From NCBI GenBank assembly GCA_019347715.1, contig JAHWKU010000001.1, positions 124,001 to 188,000 on the forward strand: a stretch of 64,000 nt of DNA. The letters run 5' to 3'. Every line of letters begins with the position of its first letter. The first letter of the stretch is position 1. This stretch comes from Actinomycetota bacterium (lineage in GTDB: Bacteria > Actinomycetota > CADDZG01 > JAHWKV01). This document shows, one piece after another, positions 17,826 through 26,464 of this stretch. The notes under the pieces are model-generated. The model was given only the letters and a program-made list of their open reading frames with translations. It had not been told where the DNA came from and searched no databases. A program made the translations under genes and the position numbers.

Positions 17826-18833
17826 ATGGCGAAGATCCGTTACCTCGAATCGATACTGGAAGGGCCCTTCGGCCGTCAGCCGGACGCGGCCGAAGAAAAA
17901 GAGGCCCTCGACGCCTATTCCCAGACGGTCACGGCGGTGGCCGACATCCTTCTCCCATCGGTGGCGAGTTTGAAAGTCACCCGCAAGGTCCGCGGGGGCC
18001 GGGTTATGAATGGCGCGGGGTCTGCAGTGGTCATCACCCCAGACGGTTTTCTGCTCACATCGGCTCACGTTGTATCAGGCTCCGACGGTGGCAGTGCGGC
18101 GTTCGTCGACGGAAGGGAGTTCGACTTCGAAGTGGTGGGTGTCGATGTGCTTTCCGACCTGGCGGTGATCAGAGCGCAAGCGGATGACCTGCACGCAGCA
18201 GTTCTGGGAAACGCTGATGTTCTTCGGGCCGGACAGCTCGTCGTCGCGGTAGGAAACCCTCTCGGATTCTCCGGCTCCATTACGACCGGGGTGGTGAGCG
18301 CGCTAGGGCGGTCCTTCCATACGAGGCCCGATGCTCCGGGTTCGATAGTTGAAAACGTCATCCAGACCGATGCTGCCCTCAACCCCGGCAATTCGGGAGG
18401 GGCCTTGGCCGACTCCAGGGCCAGAGTGGTCGGCATCAACACCGCTGTGGCCGGGATCGGCCTTGGCTTAGCCGTACCGGTGAATGCCACGACGAGACGC
18501 ATAATTGCCGCCCTCATGAGCGAAGGAAGATTCCGCCGCGCGTATCTCGGGATAGTGGGGGGGCCGCGGCCGCTTCCACCTAAGATGGCAAGAGAAGTAC
18601 AGCGAGAGGCCGGGGTGGAAGTTGTCGAGGTGATACCGGGAAGCCCAGCCGCCCTCGCAGGCTTGAAGCCTGAAGACCTCATTCTCGATCTCGAAGGAGT
18701 TCCCGTATCCACAGCGGGGGATCTCCAGCGACTGATGGCAGGGGAAGCAATTGGGCTCGCGATGAAGGTCCGAGTGCTTCGTGGCGGGCGGGTCCAGGAA
18801 TTGACCGTCGAGCCGGCGGAATTACAGCAGTAA
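17826..18833 (+). CDS. HtrA/DegP-like trypsin-type serine protease with C-terminal PDZ domain
   Basis: A 335-residue S1C protease with triad His81 (TSAHVV), Asp111 (SDLAVI) and Ser190 (GNSGGAL), followed by one PDZ domain (about 240-330) that binds exposed C-termini. No signal peptide or N-terminal membrane helix is visible, so it may be cytoplasmic, unlike most HtrA proteins. That is unusual unless the true start lies further upstream; the ATG at 17826 lies only 36 bases past the preceding terminator, which argues against a longer N-terminus. The role would be quality control of damaged proteins. Confidence 0.85.
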   Translation: MAKIRYLESILEGPFGRQPDAAEEKEALDAYSQTVTAVADILLPSVASLKVTRKVRGGRVMNGAGSAVVITPDGFLLTSAHVVSGSDGGSAAFVDGREFDFEVVGVDVLSDLAVIRAQADDLHAAVLGNADVLRAGQLVVAVGNPLGFSGSITTGVVSALGRSFHTRPDAPGSIVENVIQTDAALNPGNSGGALADSRARVVGINTAVAGIGLGLAVPVNATTRRIIAALMSEGRFRRAYLGIVGGPRPLPPKMAREVQREAGVEVVEVIPGSPAALAGLKPEDLILDLEGVPVSTAGDLQRLMAGEAIGLAMKVRVLRGGRVQELTVEPAELQQ

Positions 18834-18902
18834 CTCGCGCGGCTATATAATCTCTCGACGCTCCCCACCGTGGGTAGAGCGAACGATTCGGGCTATGTCG
18901 TT

Positions 18903-20072
18903 ATGAATAAGACCTTGAACAGAGCTTCGATGGTGACCGCCCTTCTGGCGATCCTGGCGTTGACGCTGCCATCAACCACGGCGGTGGCCCAGGCGGTCCA
19001 GATAACCACTCCGTTTCCCGCCGTCTCGGTGGAAGCGGGCAAGACCGTGACCTTTAACATCGACGTGACCGCCGGTGCCAGGCAAAGGGTTGGGCTCGAG
19101 ATAATCGAAGTGCCACCCAACTGGCAGGCGACACTGCGAGGTGGAGGCTTCGTCGTGAATGGTGTCACCGCTGGCCCGAGCAGCAGCGAAGATCCGCCGC
19201 CGCAGCTCCAGCTCGAGGTGAGAATCCCTCCGGATGCGCAAAAGGCGGATTACCGAGTAGTCGTTAGAGCTACGGCCGGAACCTCCAGTGAGACACTGGT
19301 GCTCGATATCAAAGTCGCAGAAGTGGCTGCCGGAGCCGTCACCCTTACTCCCGAGTTCCCGTCATTGAGAGGTGCAGCCGACCAGCCTTTCCGGTTCAAC
19401 TTCACTCTCACCAACAACACTCCTGAGACCAGCACGTTCGACCTAAACGCCACCGGGCCAGAAGGATGGACGGTGAGCGCCAGACCGAGCGGCCAGACCC
19501 AGGCCTCTACCGTAAGAGTGGAGGGCGGACAGAACACCCAGGTTGAAGTCGAGGCCGATCCTCCCGACGACGCTACTGCTGGAACGTACGAGGTCACGGT
19601 CACCGCCCAGAGCGGGACGACAACAGCTCAGGAAACAGTTACCGCAGAGATCACCGGAAATGTGAATCTCACTATGACTACTCCGAACGAGAGACTCAAC
19701 GCGACCGCGGTTGCCGGACGCACCACAGAGCTCGACATAGTCGTCAATAACGATGGAACCTCTCCCGTAGAAAACGTGGAGCTTACGTCCACACCTCCGG
19801 GGGGTTGGACGGTCACGTTCAGTCCCACCACCATCGAGAAAATAGATGCGAAGAGTTCCGGACGGGCTACCGCGCGCATCACTCCATCTGGAGATGCGGT
19901 CGCGGGAGATTATGTCCTTACACTCAACGCATCAGCCGGTGGGCCGAGCGACAGCGTCGAAATCCGCACGACGGTTCGCACGTCGAGGATCTGGGGATTC
20001 GTCGGCATCCTGGTCATCGCAGCTGCTCTCTACCTCCTCCTTAGGGTCTTTCGCCAGTACGGGCGGAGGTAG
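18903..20072 (+). CDS. Secreted/membrane-anchored NEW3-domain (COG1470-like) protein
   Basis: A 389-residue exported protein. An N-terminal signal sequence (TALLAILALTLPSTTAVAQA) is followed by three or more Ig-like NEW3-type beta domains, each with a GW(T/Q) strand such as PPNWQATL, PEGWTVSA and PPGGWTVTF. One C-terminal transmembrane helix (about 365-383) precedes a basic tail. Start ATG 18903 gives a standard signal peptide; an in-frame GTG at 18870 would put 11 residues before it. The ABC ATPase starts 9 bases after the stop, so this extracellular domain protein is likely part of the same ABC-2 type system. Confidence 0.8.
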   Translation: MNKTLNRASMVTALLAILALTLPSTTAVAQAVQITTPFPAVSVEAGKTVTFNIDVTAGARQRVGLEIIEVPPNWQATLRGGGFVVNGVTAGPSSSEDPPPQLQLEVRIPPDAQKADYRVVVRATAGTSSETLVLDIKVAEVAAGAVTLTPEFPSLRGAADQPFRFNFTLTNNTPETSTFDLNATGPEGWTVSARPSGQTQASTVRVEGGQNTQVEVEADPPDDATAGTYEVTVTAQSGTTTAQETVTAEITGNVNLTMTTPNERLNATAVAGRTTELDIVVNNDGTSPVENVELTSTPPGGWTVTFSPTTIEKIDAKSSGRATARITPSGDAVAGDYVLTLNASAGGPSDSVEIRTTVRTSRIWGFVGILVIAAALYLLLRVFRQYGRR

Positions 20073-20081
20073 GAGGCGGCG

Positions 20082-21038
20082 ATGACCGCGACGGCTGAAG
20101 CGGCAATCGTCACAGAGGGCCTGACCAAGCGATACGAGGAACTGGTCGCGGTCGATCATCTCGATTTCCAGATCTCAAAGGGGGAGATCTTCGGACTATT
20201 GGGTCCCAATGGGGCGGGAAAAACCACCACCATCCTTATGCTGCTGGGACTTTCGGAACCTACCGAAGGTCAAGCAAGAGTCGTTGACCTCGACCCGACC
20301 CGGCACCCGCTCGATGTCAAGCGAGTCGTTGGCTACGTTCCCGACAATGTCGGCTTCTACCCTGATCTCACGGGTCGTCAGAACCTCGAGTACACCGCAA
20401 AGCTCAATCGCATTTCTTCCGAGGTCTTCGAATCCAGAATCCAAACAATCCTCGAACAGATAGGTCTAGCCGATGCCGCGGACCGCCCTGCAGGCACTTA
20501 CTCGAGAGGGATGCGCCAGCGCCTTGGAATAGCAGACGCGCTGGTCAAAGAACCGCAAATCCTGATCCTCGACGAACCGACGATCGGCATCGATCCGGAA
20601 GGCACCCGCGAGCTACTCGAACTGATCCGAAACCTCCGCGATGACCGCGGAGTCACCGTTCTTCTCTCGTCCCATCTGCTGCATCAGGTGCAGTCCATCT
20701 GTGACCGTGTCGGAATTTTTGTCCGAGGCAGGATGATCGCTCAGGGTCCGGTGCGAGAGCTGGCCGCTAGGCACATCGCCGAAGAAGTTGTCACGGAGCT
20801 TGCAGTCACCGATTGGGAGCGCGCAGGAGAGGCGCTCTGGACCGTTCCCGGCATCAAGAGAATCGACCGCCAGGCAGACCACTGGCTCTTGGTCTCCGAA
20901 AAAGATGTAAGGCCGGAAGTTTCCAAGGTACTAGTCGAGCGCGGGATCGGAATCCTTCATTTGAGAAGACGCGACGAGGGACTTGACGAGATTTACACGC
21001 GCTATTTCGAGGGAGAAGACAGTGGCAGAATTAACTGA
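20082..21038 (+). CDS. ABC-2 type transporter ATP-binding protein
   Basis: A 318-residue ATPase with Walker A GPNGAGKT (near residue 44), signature YSRGMRQR and Walker B ILILDEPT, followed by a C-terminal extension (about 225-318) typical of DrrA/NatA-like subunits. It should power the permease whose GTG start lies inside its last codons. The gene order NEW3 exoprotein, ATPase, permease recurs in actinobacteria and archaea; the exported substrate is unknown. Confidence 0.9.
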   Translation: MTATAEAAIVTEGLTKRYEELVAVDHLDFQISKGEIFGLLGPNGAGKTTTILMLLGLSEPTEGQARVVDLDPTRHPLDVKRVVGYVPDNVGFYPDLTGRQNLEYTAKLNRISSEVFESRIQTILEQIGLADAADRPAGTYSRGMRQRLGIADALVKEPQILILDEPTIGIDPEGTRELLELIRNLRDDRGVTVLLSSHLLHQVQSICDRVGIFVRGRMIAQGPVRELAARHIAEEVVTELAVTDWERAGEALWTVPGIKRIDRQADHWLLVSEKDVRPEVSKVLVERGIGILHLRRRDEGLDEIYTRYFEGEDSGRIN

Positions 21039-22050
21039 GTCTGCCGAGACAACTTCATCCCCCCGCTCCCCCGAGCGATTCACGATGGGGTGGCGCGTTG
21101 TTGCCGCAAAGGAATTCTCGGATCATCTTCTATCCATCCGGTTCACGATCCTCATAGTCATAGTGGGCTTGGCTGCAGTCGCCGCGGTCTATACCGCCGC
21201 CGGGGGTATCCGTGAGGCGGCCGAGCAAATTGGTTCATCAGACGATATTCCCGGACTATTCCTGAAACTGTTCACCGTCACACCAGAAGGAAGCCGGCTT
21301 CCAGCCTTTTTCGCCGGGATCGCGCTGTTGGCGCCACTGTTCGGAATCGCCTTTGGCTTCGATGCAGTCAACGGAGAAAGAGCACAAGGCACGCTCCCAA
21401 GGCTTCTGTCTCAGCCGATCTATCGCGACGATGTCATCAATGGAAAGTTCGTCGCAGGACTTTCCGTAATCGGCCTCACCATCACTACGTTGACGATGGT
21501 CGTGGCCGGCATAGGGCTTTTGCGCATCGGGGTAGTCCCCACCTTCTCGGACATTGCACGCCTTCTAATCTGGCTGCTCGTGACCGTTGTGTACGTCGGA
21601 TTTTGGCTTGCACTTGCGACTCTTTTCTCAGTATTGCTCCGCAGAGCATCGACCTCAGCTCTTGCCGCGTTCGCAACTTGGGTAGTTGCAAGCCTCTTCG
21701 CGCTTCTCCTCATCGGCATCGTCGCCGACATCGTCTCTCCCGTAAGCCAGGAGGGAAATGCCGAAGAGGTGATCGAAAACGCCAGGACTCAAAGAAACCT
21801 CTCTCGGGTATTCCCTCAGGCTCTTTATCAAGAAGCGACCGTGGCATTACTCGAACCCGAGCAGCGAACTTTCGATGTCCTCGGCCTCCTCATATTGCAA
21901 AGTCCGGGGTCGGGGGCCATCCCTGGACCGCTGTCCCTTGAACAAAGCTTGCTCGTAGTGTGGCCCCAAGTAACCGGCCTCATCGCGCTCACCGTCCTGT
22001 GCTTTGCCGCGGCCTATGTCTCGTTCATGAGACAAGAGGTCAGAGCCTAG
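21022..22050 (+). CDS. ABC-2 type transporter permease
   Basis: A 342-residue membrane protein with a long first helix, a large extracytoplasmic loop and five further hydrophobic segments, the ABC-2/NosY layout. The start is GTG 21022, seven bases after GGGAGAAG and overlapping the ATPase gene by 17 bases; an upstream ATG at 20983 has no ribosome site. It pairs with the ATPase and NEW3 protein. Its TAG shares one base with the GTG of the Lys-repeat protein gene. Confidence 0.88.
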   Translation: MAELTESAETTSSPRSPERFTMGWRVVAAKEFSDHLLSIRFTILIVIVGLAAVAAVYTAAGGIREAAEQIGSSDDIPGLFLKLFTVTPEGSRLPAFFAGIALLAPLFGIAFGFDAVNGERAQGTLPRLLSQPIYRDDVINGKFVAGLSVIGLTITTLTMVVAGIGLLRIGVVPTFSDIARLLIWLLVTVVYVGFWLALATLFSVLLRRASTSALAAFATWVVASLFALLLIGIVADIVSPVSQEGNAEEVIENARTQRNLSRVFPQALYQEATVALLEPEQRTFDVLGLLILQSPGSGAIPGPLSLEQSLLVVWPQVTGLIALTVLCFAAAYVSFMRQEVRA

Positions 22051-22502
22051 TGGTTGCAAAGAAGAAGCCGGTTGCAAAGAAGAAGCCGGTTGCAAAGAAG
22101 AAGCCGGTTGCAAAGAAGAAGACCGCAACCTTTCCTGCTGCTTTGGCCAGGCTGTTGGTCAAGCGAGGACTACCGGTTCCCCCTGGATTGACGAAAGCCG
22201 GGCCGGCTTCCTACGCCGATCAGCCCGCGGAGACTGTGAAGCTCCTGGAGGGTTTTACAGACGAGGAACTTACAGTCCAGGCCGAGAGAATCGCTGGGTA
22301 CGACGACCGGCGGGCCGCTCGGGCGCTCGCGCAATGGGATTCTTCGCTCATCATCATGGAGTTGAGGAAGCGAGGTCTCAAGGAACCTCCCCCGCCGTCC
22401 AAGCCCGTGGGCGCTTCCTTCTCATTCGGCAAGCCCGTGGGTGAGTGGACCAACCAGCAGATCCTGCAGGCAGCAAAGGAATGGTCACGTCGAGGCCGGT
22501 AA
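22050..22502 (+). CDS. Small protein with N-terminal Lys-rich tandem repeat tail
   Basis: A 150-residue protein, start GTG 22050 (AAGAGGT upstream, TAGTG overlap with the permease stop). Residues 2-25 are four copies of VAKKKP, a basic unstructured tail like those of actinobacterial histone-like proteins and topoisomerase I but placed at the N-terminus. The body (about 28-150) is a soluble helical region with LARLLVKRGLPVPPG and a C-terminal EWTNQQILQAAKEW. No known domain was recognised. Nucleic-acid or polyphosphate binding is suggested by the tail only. It is the last gene of the NEW3-ABC operon. Confidence 0.65.
   Translation: MVAKKKPVAKKKPVAKKKPVAKKKTATFPAALARLLVKRGLPVPPGLTKAGPASYADQPAETVKLLEGFTDEELTVQAERIAGYDDRRAARALAQWDSSLIIMELRKRGLKEPPPPSKPVGASFSFGKPVGEWTNQQILQAAKEWSRRGR
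22053..22124 (+). repeat. 18-bp tandem repeat, four copies
   Basis: The unit GTTGCAAAGAAGAAGCCG (18 bases) is repeated exactly three times, and a fourth copy differs in its last bases. It encodes VAKKKP and begins directly after the GTG start. Near-identity at the DNA level points to recent expansion by slippage. Confidence 0.95.
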
Positions 22503-22574
22503 CTCTTAGGAGATTCGGTCGTTTAGGGTGGGACGGATTTCGGTGAGGGCGATCAACGAGCGAAGGGAGAAGGA

Positions 22575-25526
22575 GTGTCTTCTTTAAAGGAATTCGACGT
22601 TGGGGATCAGCTGGGCGGATACAGGATCACTCGCAAGGAGCCTCTGGACCATCTCCAGGGTACCTATTATGAGATCGCTCACGAAAAAACGGGTGCTCGC
22701 CACATTCACGTAGCTATGCCCGACGACAACAACGCCTTCGTCGTAGCCTTTCCAACCGTTCCGAAGGACTCGACCGGGATCGCTCATATCTTGGAGCACG
22801 CGGTGCTAGCCGGCTCGGAGAAGTATCCCGTCAAGGATCCGTTCTTCTCGATGGTTACCCGTTCGCTCAAGACATTCATGAACGCAATGACTTCTTATGA
22901 CGACACTGCCTATCCCTTTTCGACCAGGAACCAAAAGGACTTCTTCAACCTCTTGGATGTCTATCTGGATGCGACATTCTTTCCTCGCCTGGCAGAGACC
23001 TCATTCAAACAAGAGGGGCACAGACTGGAATTCGACGCGTTGGAAGATCCCTCGTCGGGGCTCAGATACAAGGGAGTGGTCTTCAACGAGATGAAGGCCA
23101 TCAATGCCTCTCCCGGAAAAGCCGTCGCGGATGCGATCGGAAAGGGACTTTTCCCAGATCTCACATACGCGCACAACGCGGGCGGAGACCCCGCAGTGAT
23201 GCCGGACCTAACATGGGAGCAGCTAAAGCAGTTTCACGCAACGCATTACCATCCTTCGAACGCCTACTTCTTCACCTCTGGAGATCTAGCTCTCGACGAG
23301 ATCCTTACTGAGATCGAGCAGAAGGCGTTGTCACACTTCGATCGGATAGAGGTCGACGTCGAGATTTCGGACCAAGAGCGCCGAGACAAGCCCATCACTT
23401 ACGAAGCCACGTTTCCGGTCGCTGAAGGCGAGGACATCAGCAAGAAGAGCCAGGGCATGGTGGCGTGGGTCACCGCTAAAACCTCCGATTCGTTTCAAAC
23501 TCTTGCATTCGAGGTGCTTCAGGAAGTCCTGATGGGTAACGCCGCTTCGCCACTGAAAAAGGCTCTGATCGATTCCGGACTGGGAGACGCGCTCGCAGAC
23601 GGCAGTGGTTTTAACACCAACTATAAGGAGGCAGTTTTCTCTGTAGGTTTGAAAGGGATAGAGGCTTCCAATGCAGAGGCCGTCGAAAAAGTTGTCCTTG
23701 ATACGCTCGAGGCCGCGGCCACTGGTGGCCTGGACCCAGAGAAAGTGGAATCCGCTCTTCACCAGATGGAGATTCAACAAAAAGAGATCTCCAATGCCCG
23801 ATTCCCCTATTCCTTGAAGGTCTATTTTCACTTGAGGCCGGCTTATCTGTACGGAGGGGACCCGTACCGGATGCTTCAGTTCGATCAAGATATCGAACAG
23901 CTCCGGAGCAAGATCCAAGAAGGACCTTTCTTGGAGAACCTGATTCGCGATCAACTGCTGGACAATCCGCACCGAGCGAGAATCGTCGTCTCACCGGACC
24001 GCGAGATGGACAAGAAGGCTCTCGAAAATGAGCTGGCTCGCTTGGCCAAAATCGAAAAGGGGCTGAGCGAGGAAGACAAGGCGCAGATCATTGAGGAAAC
24101 AAAGAAGCTCAAGGAACTTCAGGAGTCGCGCCCAGATCTCTCAGTGCTTCCATCTCTCGAGCTGAGCGATATTCCGATGCAGTTCGAAGATGTGGTCCAT
24201 TCGATGGAAGACACTGAGACCGGGAAGCTGGCTTGGTTTCCTCAACCCACGAACGGAATCTCCTACATCACCATACAAGCAGACATCTCCGGACTTTCAG
24301 ACAACCTGAAGGATCTCTTGCCCATATTCGCCTATGCCCTCACTCGCTCGGGCGCCGGGAGCGATGACTATCTCAAGATGGCAGAACGAATCGACAAGTA
24401 CACGGGGGGCCTGACTTCCCAAGCAGGAGTACGAGAGCTGGCGGGCTCTGACGGACTCGAGTTTCGCCAGATTCTGACTTTCAACGGAAAAGCGCTGAGT
24501 CGCAACCACGCGCCCTTCGTCGACATATTGCGCGACATCCTGACGTCAGTGAAGTTCGAACCGAAGAGGCTCAAGGACCTCATCGCTGAAATGAAGATTC
24601 AGTACGAGAGCTTGATCGTTCGGCAGGGCTACGTGTTTCTACGGTCGCTTGCGGGGTCGAAGTTAAGCCCGGCTCAGGCTTTGGGAGAGCGACTGGGCGG
24701 ACTGACCATGCTCGCCAAACTCCGTGAGCTTTCTTTGCGGGAAAACAACCTGGATGAGGTGATCGACCAGCTCAATTCCATTCGAAATTACCTTTTCCGC
24801 AAGGGATCCCTCTACTTCTGCGTTACCTCAGACGAACAATCCTCCGAGGAATTGTCAGCCCTAGTAGAGGGCCTCCTTGCCGCTATACCTTCCGCAGAGG
24901 TTGCTGTGGAGAAGCCTCCAGCCGTAGAACTTTCATTGAGACACGAAGCGAAAACGCACGCGATCCCGGTTGCAGCCAACGCCAAGATATTTAAGACGGT
25001 CGGCTTTGGGCACAAGGATGCTCCGGCTCTATTCGTACTTGGCAATTTGATGAAGGCCACCTTTCTTCATCGAGAGATCCGCGAGAAAGGCGGAGCCTAC
25101 GGCAGCTACTCCGCATTGGACTATGAAGGCGGCCAGTTCATACTGCTTAGTTGGAGCGATCCCAACATCGTAAGAACATTTGAGGTGTTCAACTCCGTGG
25201 TGGCTGAGGTCATTAAAGGGGACATCGACTCCGATGACCTCAAAGAAGCAATTCTCACCGCATGCGCCTCAGTGGATCCGCTTCTGTCCCCGGACATCAG
25301 GGGAAGGGTCCGTTTCTTCGACGAGCTCGCCGGTTACACGCTCGAGAAGAAGGAGCAGTTCAAACAAGGTCTGCTCGAGGTGACAGAGGAAGACCTCCGC
25401 CGCGTTGCGGAGACCTATCTATCCAACGGGAATGCGGCCATGGCAACTCTCGGAGACCCAAAAAAGATTGAGGAAGCAAATGCCGAGATGGGGGGAATCT
25501 TCGAAGTGTCTCCTGCGATCGGGTAG
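22575..25526 (+). CDS. PreP-like M16C metallopeptidase (insulinase family)
   Basis: A 983-residue zinc peptidase with the inverted HxxEH motif: His71, Glu74 and His75 in IAHILEHAVLAG, with the distal zinc-ligand Glu in VVFNEMKA. The two halves of the clamshell are joined by a long charged helical hairpin (about 475-520), as in presequence proteases. These enzymes degrade unstructured peptides. The GTG start follows GGGAGAAGGA. The gene is monocistronic and ends at a strong terminator shared with the convergent surface-protein gene. No signal peptide is seen, so it is cytoplasmic. Confidence 0.9.
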   Translation: MSSLKEFDVGDQLGGYRITRKEPLDHLQGTYYEIAHEKTGARHIHVAMPDDNNAFVVAFPTVPKDSTGIAHILEHAVLAGSEKYPVKDPFFSMVTRSLKTFMNAMTSYDDTAYPFSTRNQKDFFNLLDVYLDATFFPRLAETSFKQEGHRLEFDALEDPSSGLRYKGVVFNEMKAINASPGKAVADAIGKGLFPDLTYAHNAGGDPAVMPDLTWEQLKQFHATHYHPSNAYFFTSGDLALDEILTEIEQKALSHFDRIEVDVEISDQERRDKPITYEATFPVAEGEDISKKSQGMVAWVTAKTSDSFQTLAFEVLQEVLMGNAASPLKKALIDSGLGDALADGSGFNTNYKEAVFSVGLKGIEASNAEAVEKVVLDTLEAAATGGLDPEKVESALHQMEIQQKEISNARFPYSLKVYFHLRPAYLYGGDPYRMLQFDQDIEQLRSKIQEGPFLENLIRDQLLDNPHRARIVVSPDREMDKKALENELARLAKIEKGLSEEDKAQIIEETKKLKELQESRPDLSVLPSLELSDIPMQFEDVVHSMEDTETGKLAWFPQPTNGISYITIQADISGLSDNLKDLLPIFAYALTRSGAGSDDYLKMAERIDKYTGGLTSQAGVRELAGSDGLEFRQILTFNGKALSRNHAPFVDILRDILTSVKFEPKRLKDLIAEMKIQYESLIVRQGYVFLRSLAGSKLSPAQALGERLGGLTMLAKLRELSLRENNLDEVIDQLNSIRNYLFRKGSLYFCVTSDEQSSEELSALVEGLLAAIPSAEVAVEKPPAVELSLRHEAKTHAIPVAANAKIFKTVGFGHKDAPALFVLGNLMKATFLHREIREKGGAYGSYSALDYEGGQFILLSWSDPNIVRTFEVFNSVVAEVIKGDIDSDDLKEAILTACASVDPLLSPDIRGRVRFFDELAGYTLEKKEQFKQGLLEVTEEDLRRVAETYLSNGNAAMATLGDPKKIEEANAEMGGIFEVSPAIG

Positions 25527-25537
25527 CTATGGACATT

Positions 25538-25567
25538 AAAAGGCCGGCCCCCAAGGGCCGGCCTTTT
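25538..25567. terminator. Bidirectional terminator between convergent genes
   Basis: A 13-bp perfect stem AAAAGGCCGGCCC / GGGCCGGCCTTTT with a 4-base loop. The arms give an A-tract before and a T-tract after on both strands, so it can end both the peptidase transcript and the convergent surface-protein transcript. Confidence 0.9.
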
Positions 25568-25587
25568 GTCTCTCACAACGCGCCTCG

Positions 25588-26376
25588 TCATCTGCTTAAG
25601 TACCTGCCCCTGTGTAACATCCGCATCCCAAGAGCGACGGACGAAATACCAATCAAAAGAAGATCCATCGCTGCGAGACCGGTCCTAGCCGGCACCTGAC
25701 GGCCCGCCGGGATCGGTGCCGACCTGCGAATCTCTCCCGACAGAACGGTCACCGGAGGGGTTACTGCTGATGGCTGTCGCACAACTTGCGGGGGAGGGAC
25801 CGGGCCACTCTCTCCCCCAGGTTGCACCAGTGGTGGGCTTGGGTTTGGCACATCCTCTCCTTCACCAACGGAAGCCCCCGGGGGCTTCGACACCTGTCCT
25901 CCACGAATGGGGCTTTTAGGGGGCTTCGACACCTCTCCCCCCTTGGGGGCCGCTTTTCGTCCCCCACACAGGCCGTTGTTGTCGTCCTCGAAGTCGGTAT
26001 CGTTGCCGCACCCGTTGTTCCAATCCTTGTCGGAGTCGAACCCGCCCGATCCTCCGGGCTTGTCAGCAGCCCCCGCGGAATCGTCGCAAGCTCCGATGTT
26101 GGTTGACTGGGGATTGCTCGTGCGGTTACCGGTGCAGTCGGGATCGGCCGTGTTTTTGGGAGATCCCTGCCAAGACCCCGGATCCTTCCAACCCTTTCCT
26201 GGATGCGTACTTGGTCCTCCCTGACGATTCATTCCCTTGCCCGAGTTGCTCTCGGCTGAAGTCGACGACTGCCCAGCTGCTCGATCCGACTCTGCAAAAG
26301 CAGGGGTAGCGATCAGGAAGATGAGAAAGATGCAGATGACAAGGAGAATCGGTATCCGCTTCAGCGGATCCAGCAT
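25588..26376 (-). CDS. Secreted low-complexity surface protein with sortase-like C-terminal signal
   Basis: A 262-residue protein with a signal peptide (IPILLVICIFLIFLIATPAFA), then a Gly/Pro/Ser/Asn-rich region with paired cysteines and the acidic stretch NDTDFEDDNNGLCGG. VSKPP is repeated twice. The C-terminus is VPARTG (about 228-233), a 17-residue hydrophobic segment and a basic tail, the arrangement of an LPXTG-type cell-wall sorting signal with PARTG instead of LPXTG. No sortase is encoded in the window. Function unknown; a secreted matrix or wall protein is the best guess. Confidence 0.65.
   Translation of the reverse strand: MLDPLKRIPILLVICIFLIFLIATPAFAESDRAAGQSSTSAESNSGKGMNRQGGPSTHPGKGWKDPGSWQGSPKNTADPDCTGNRTSNPQSTNIGACDDSAGAADKPGGSGGFDSDKDWNNGCGNDTDFEDDNNGLCGGRKAAPKGGEVSKPPKSPIRGGQVSKPPGASVGEGEDVPNPSPPLVQPGGESGPVPPPQVVRQPSAVTPPVTVLSGEIRRSAPIPAGRQVPARTGLAAMDLLLIGISSVALGMRMLHRGRYLSR
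25880..25934 (-). repeat. 16-bp direct repeat within surface-protein gene
   Basis: GGGGGCTTCGACACCT occurs at 25880-25895 and 25919-25934 (39-base period). It encodes the two VSKPP units of the secreted protein. Confidence 0.8.
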
Positions 26377-26464
26377 GTGATCCTCCCAGCATCACTCTAT
26401 GGATATGTCAGAGATCCGCTTCGCTGGACTCTTCTTACCCCAATTCACCCGCTATCCTCCGGCT

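Noticed and set aside
22053-22124. A CRISPR-like repeat
   Set aside because: The 18-bp units are head-to-tail with no spacers and encode a clean VAKKKP tail.
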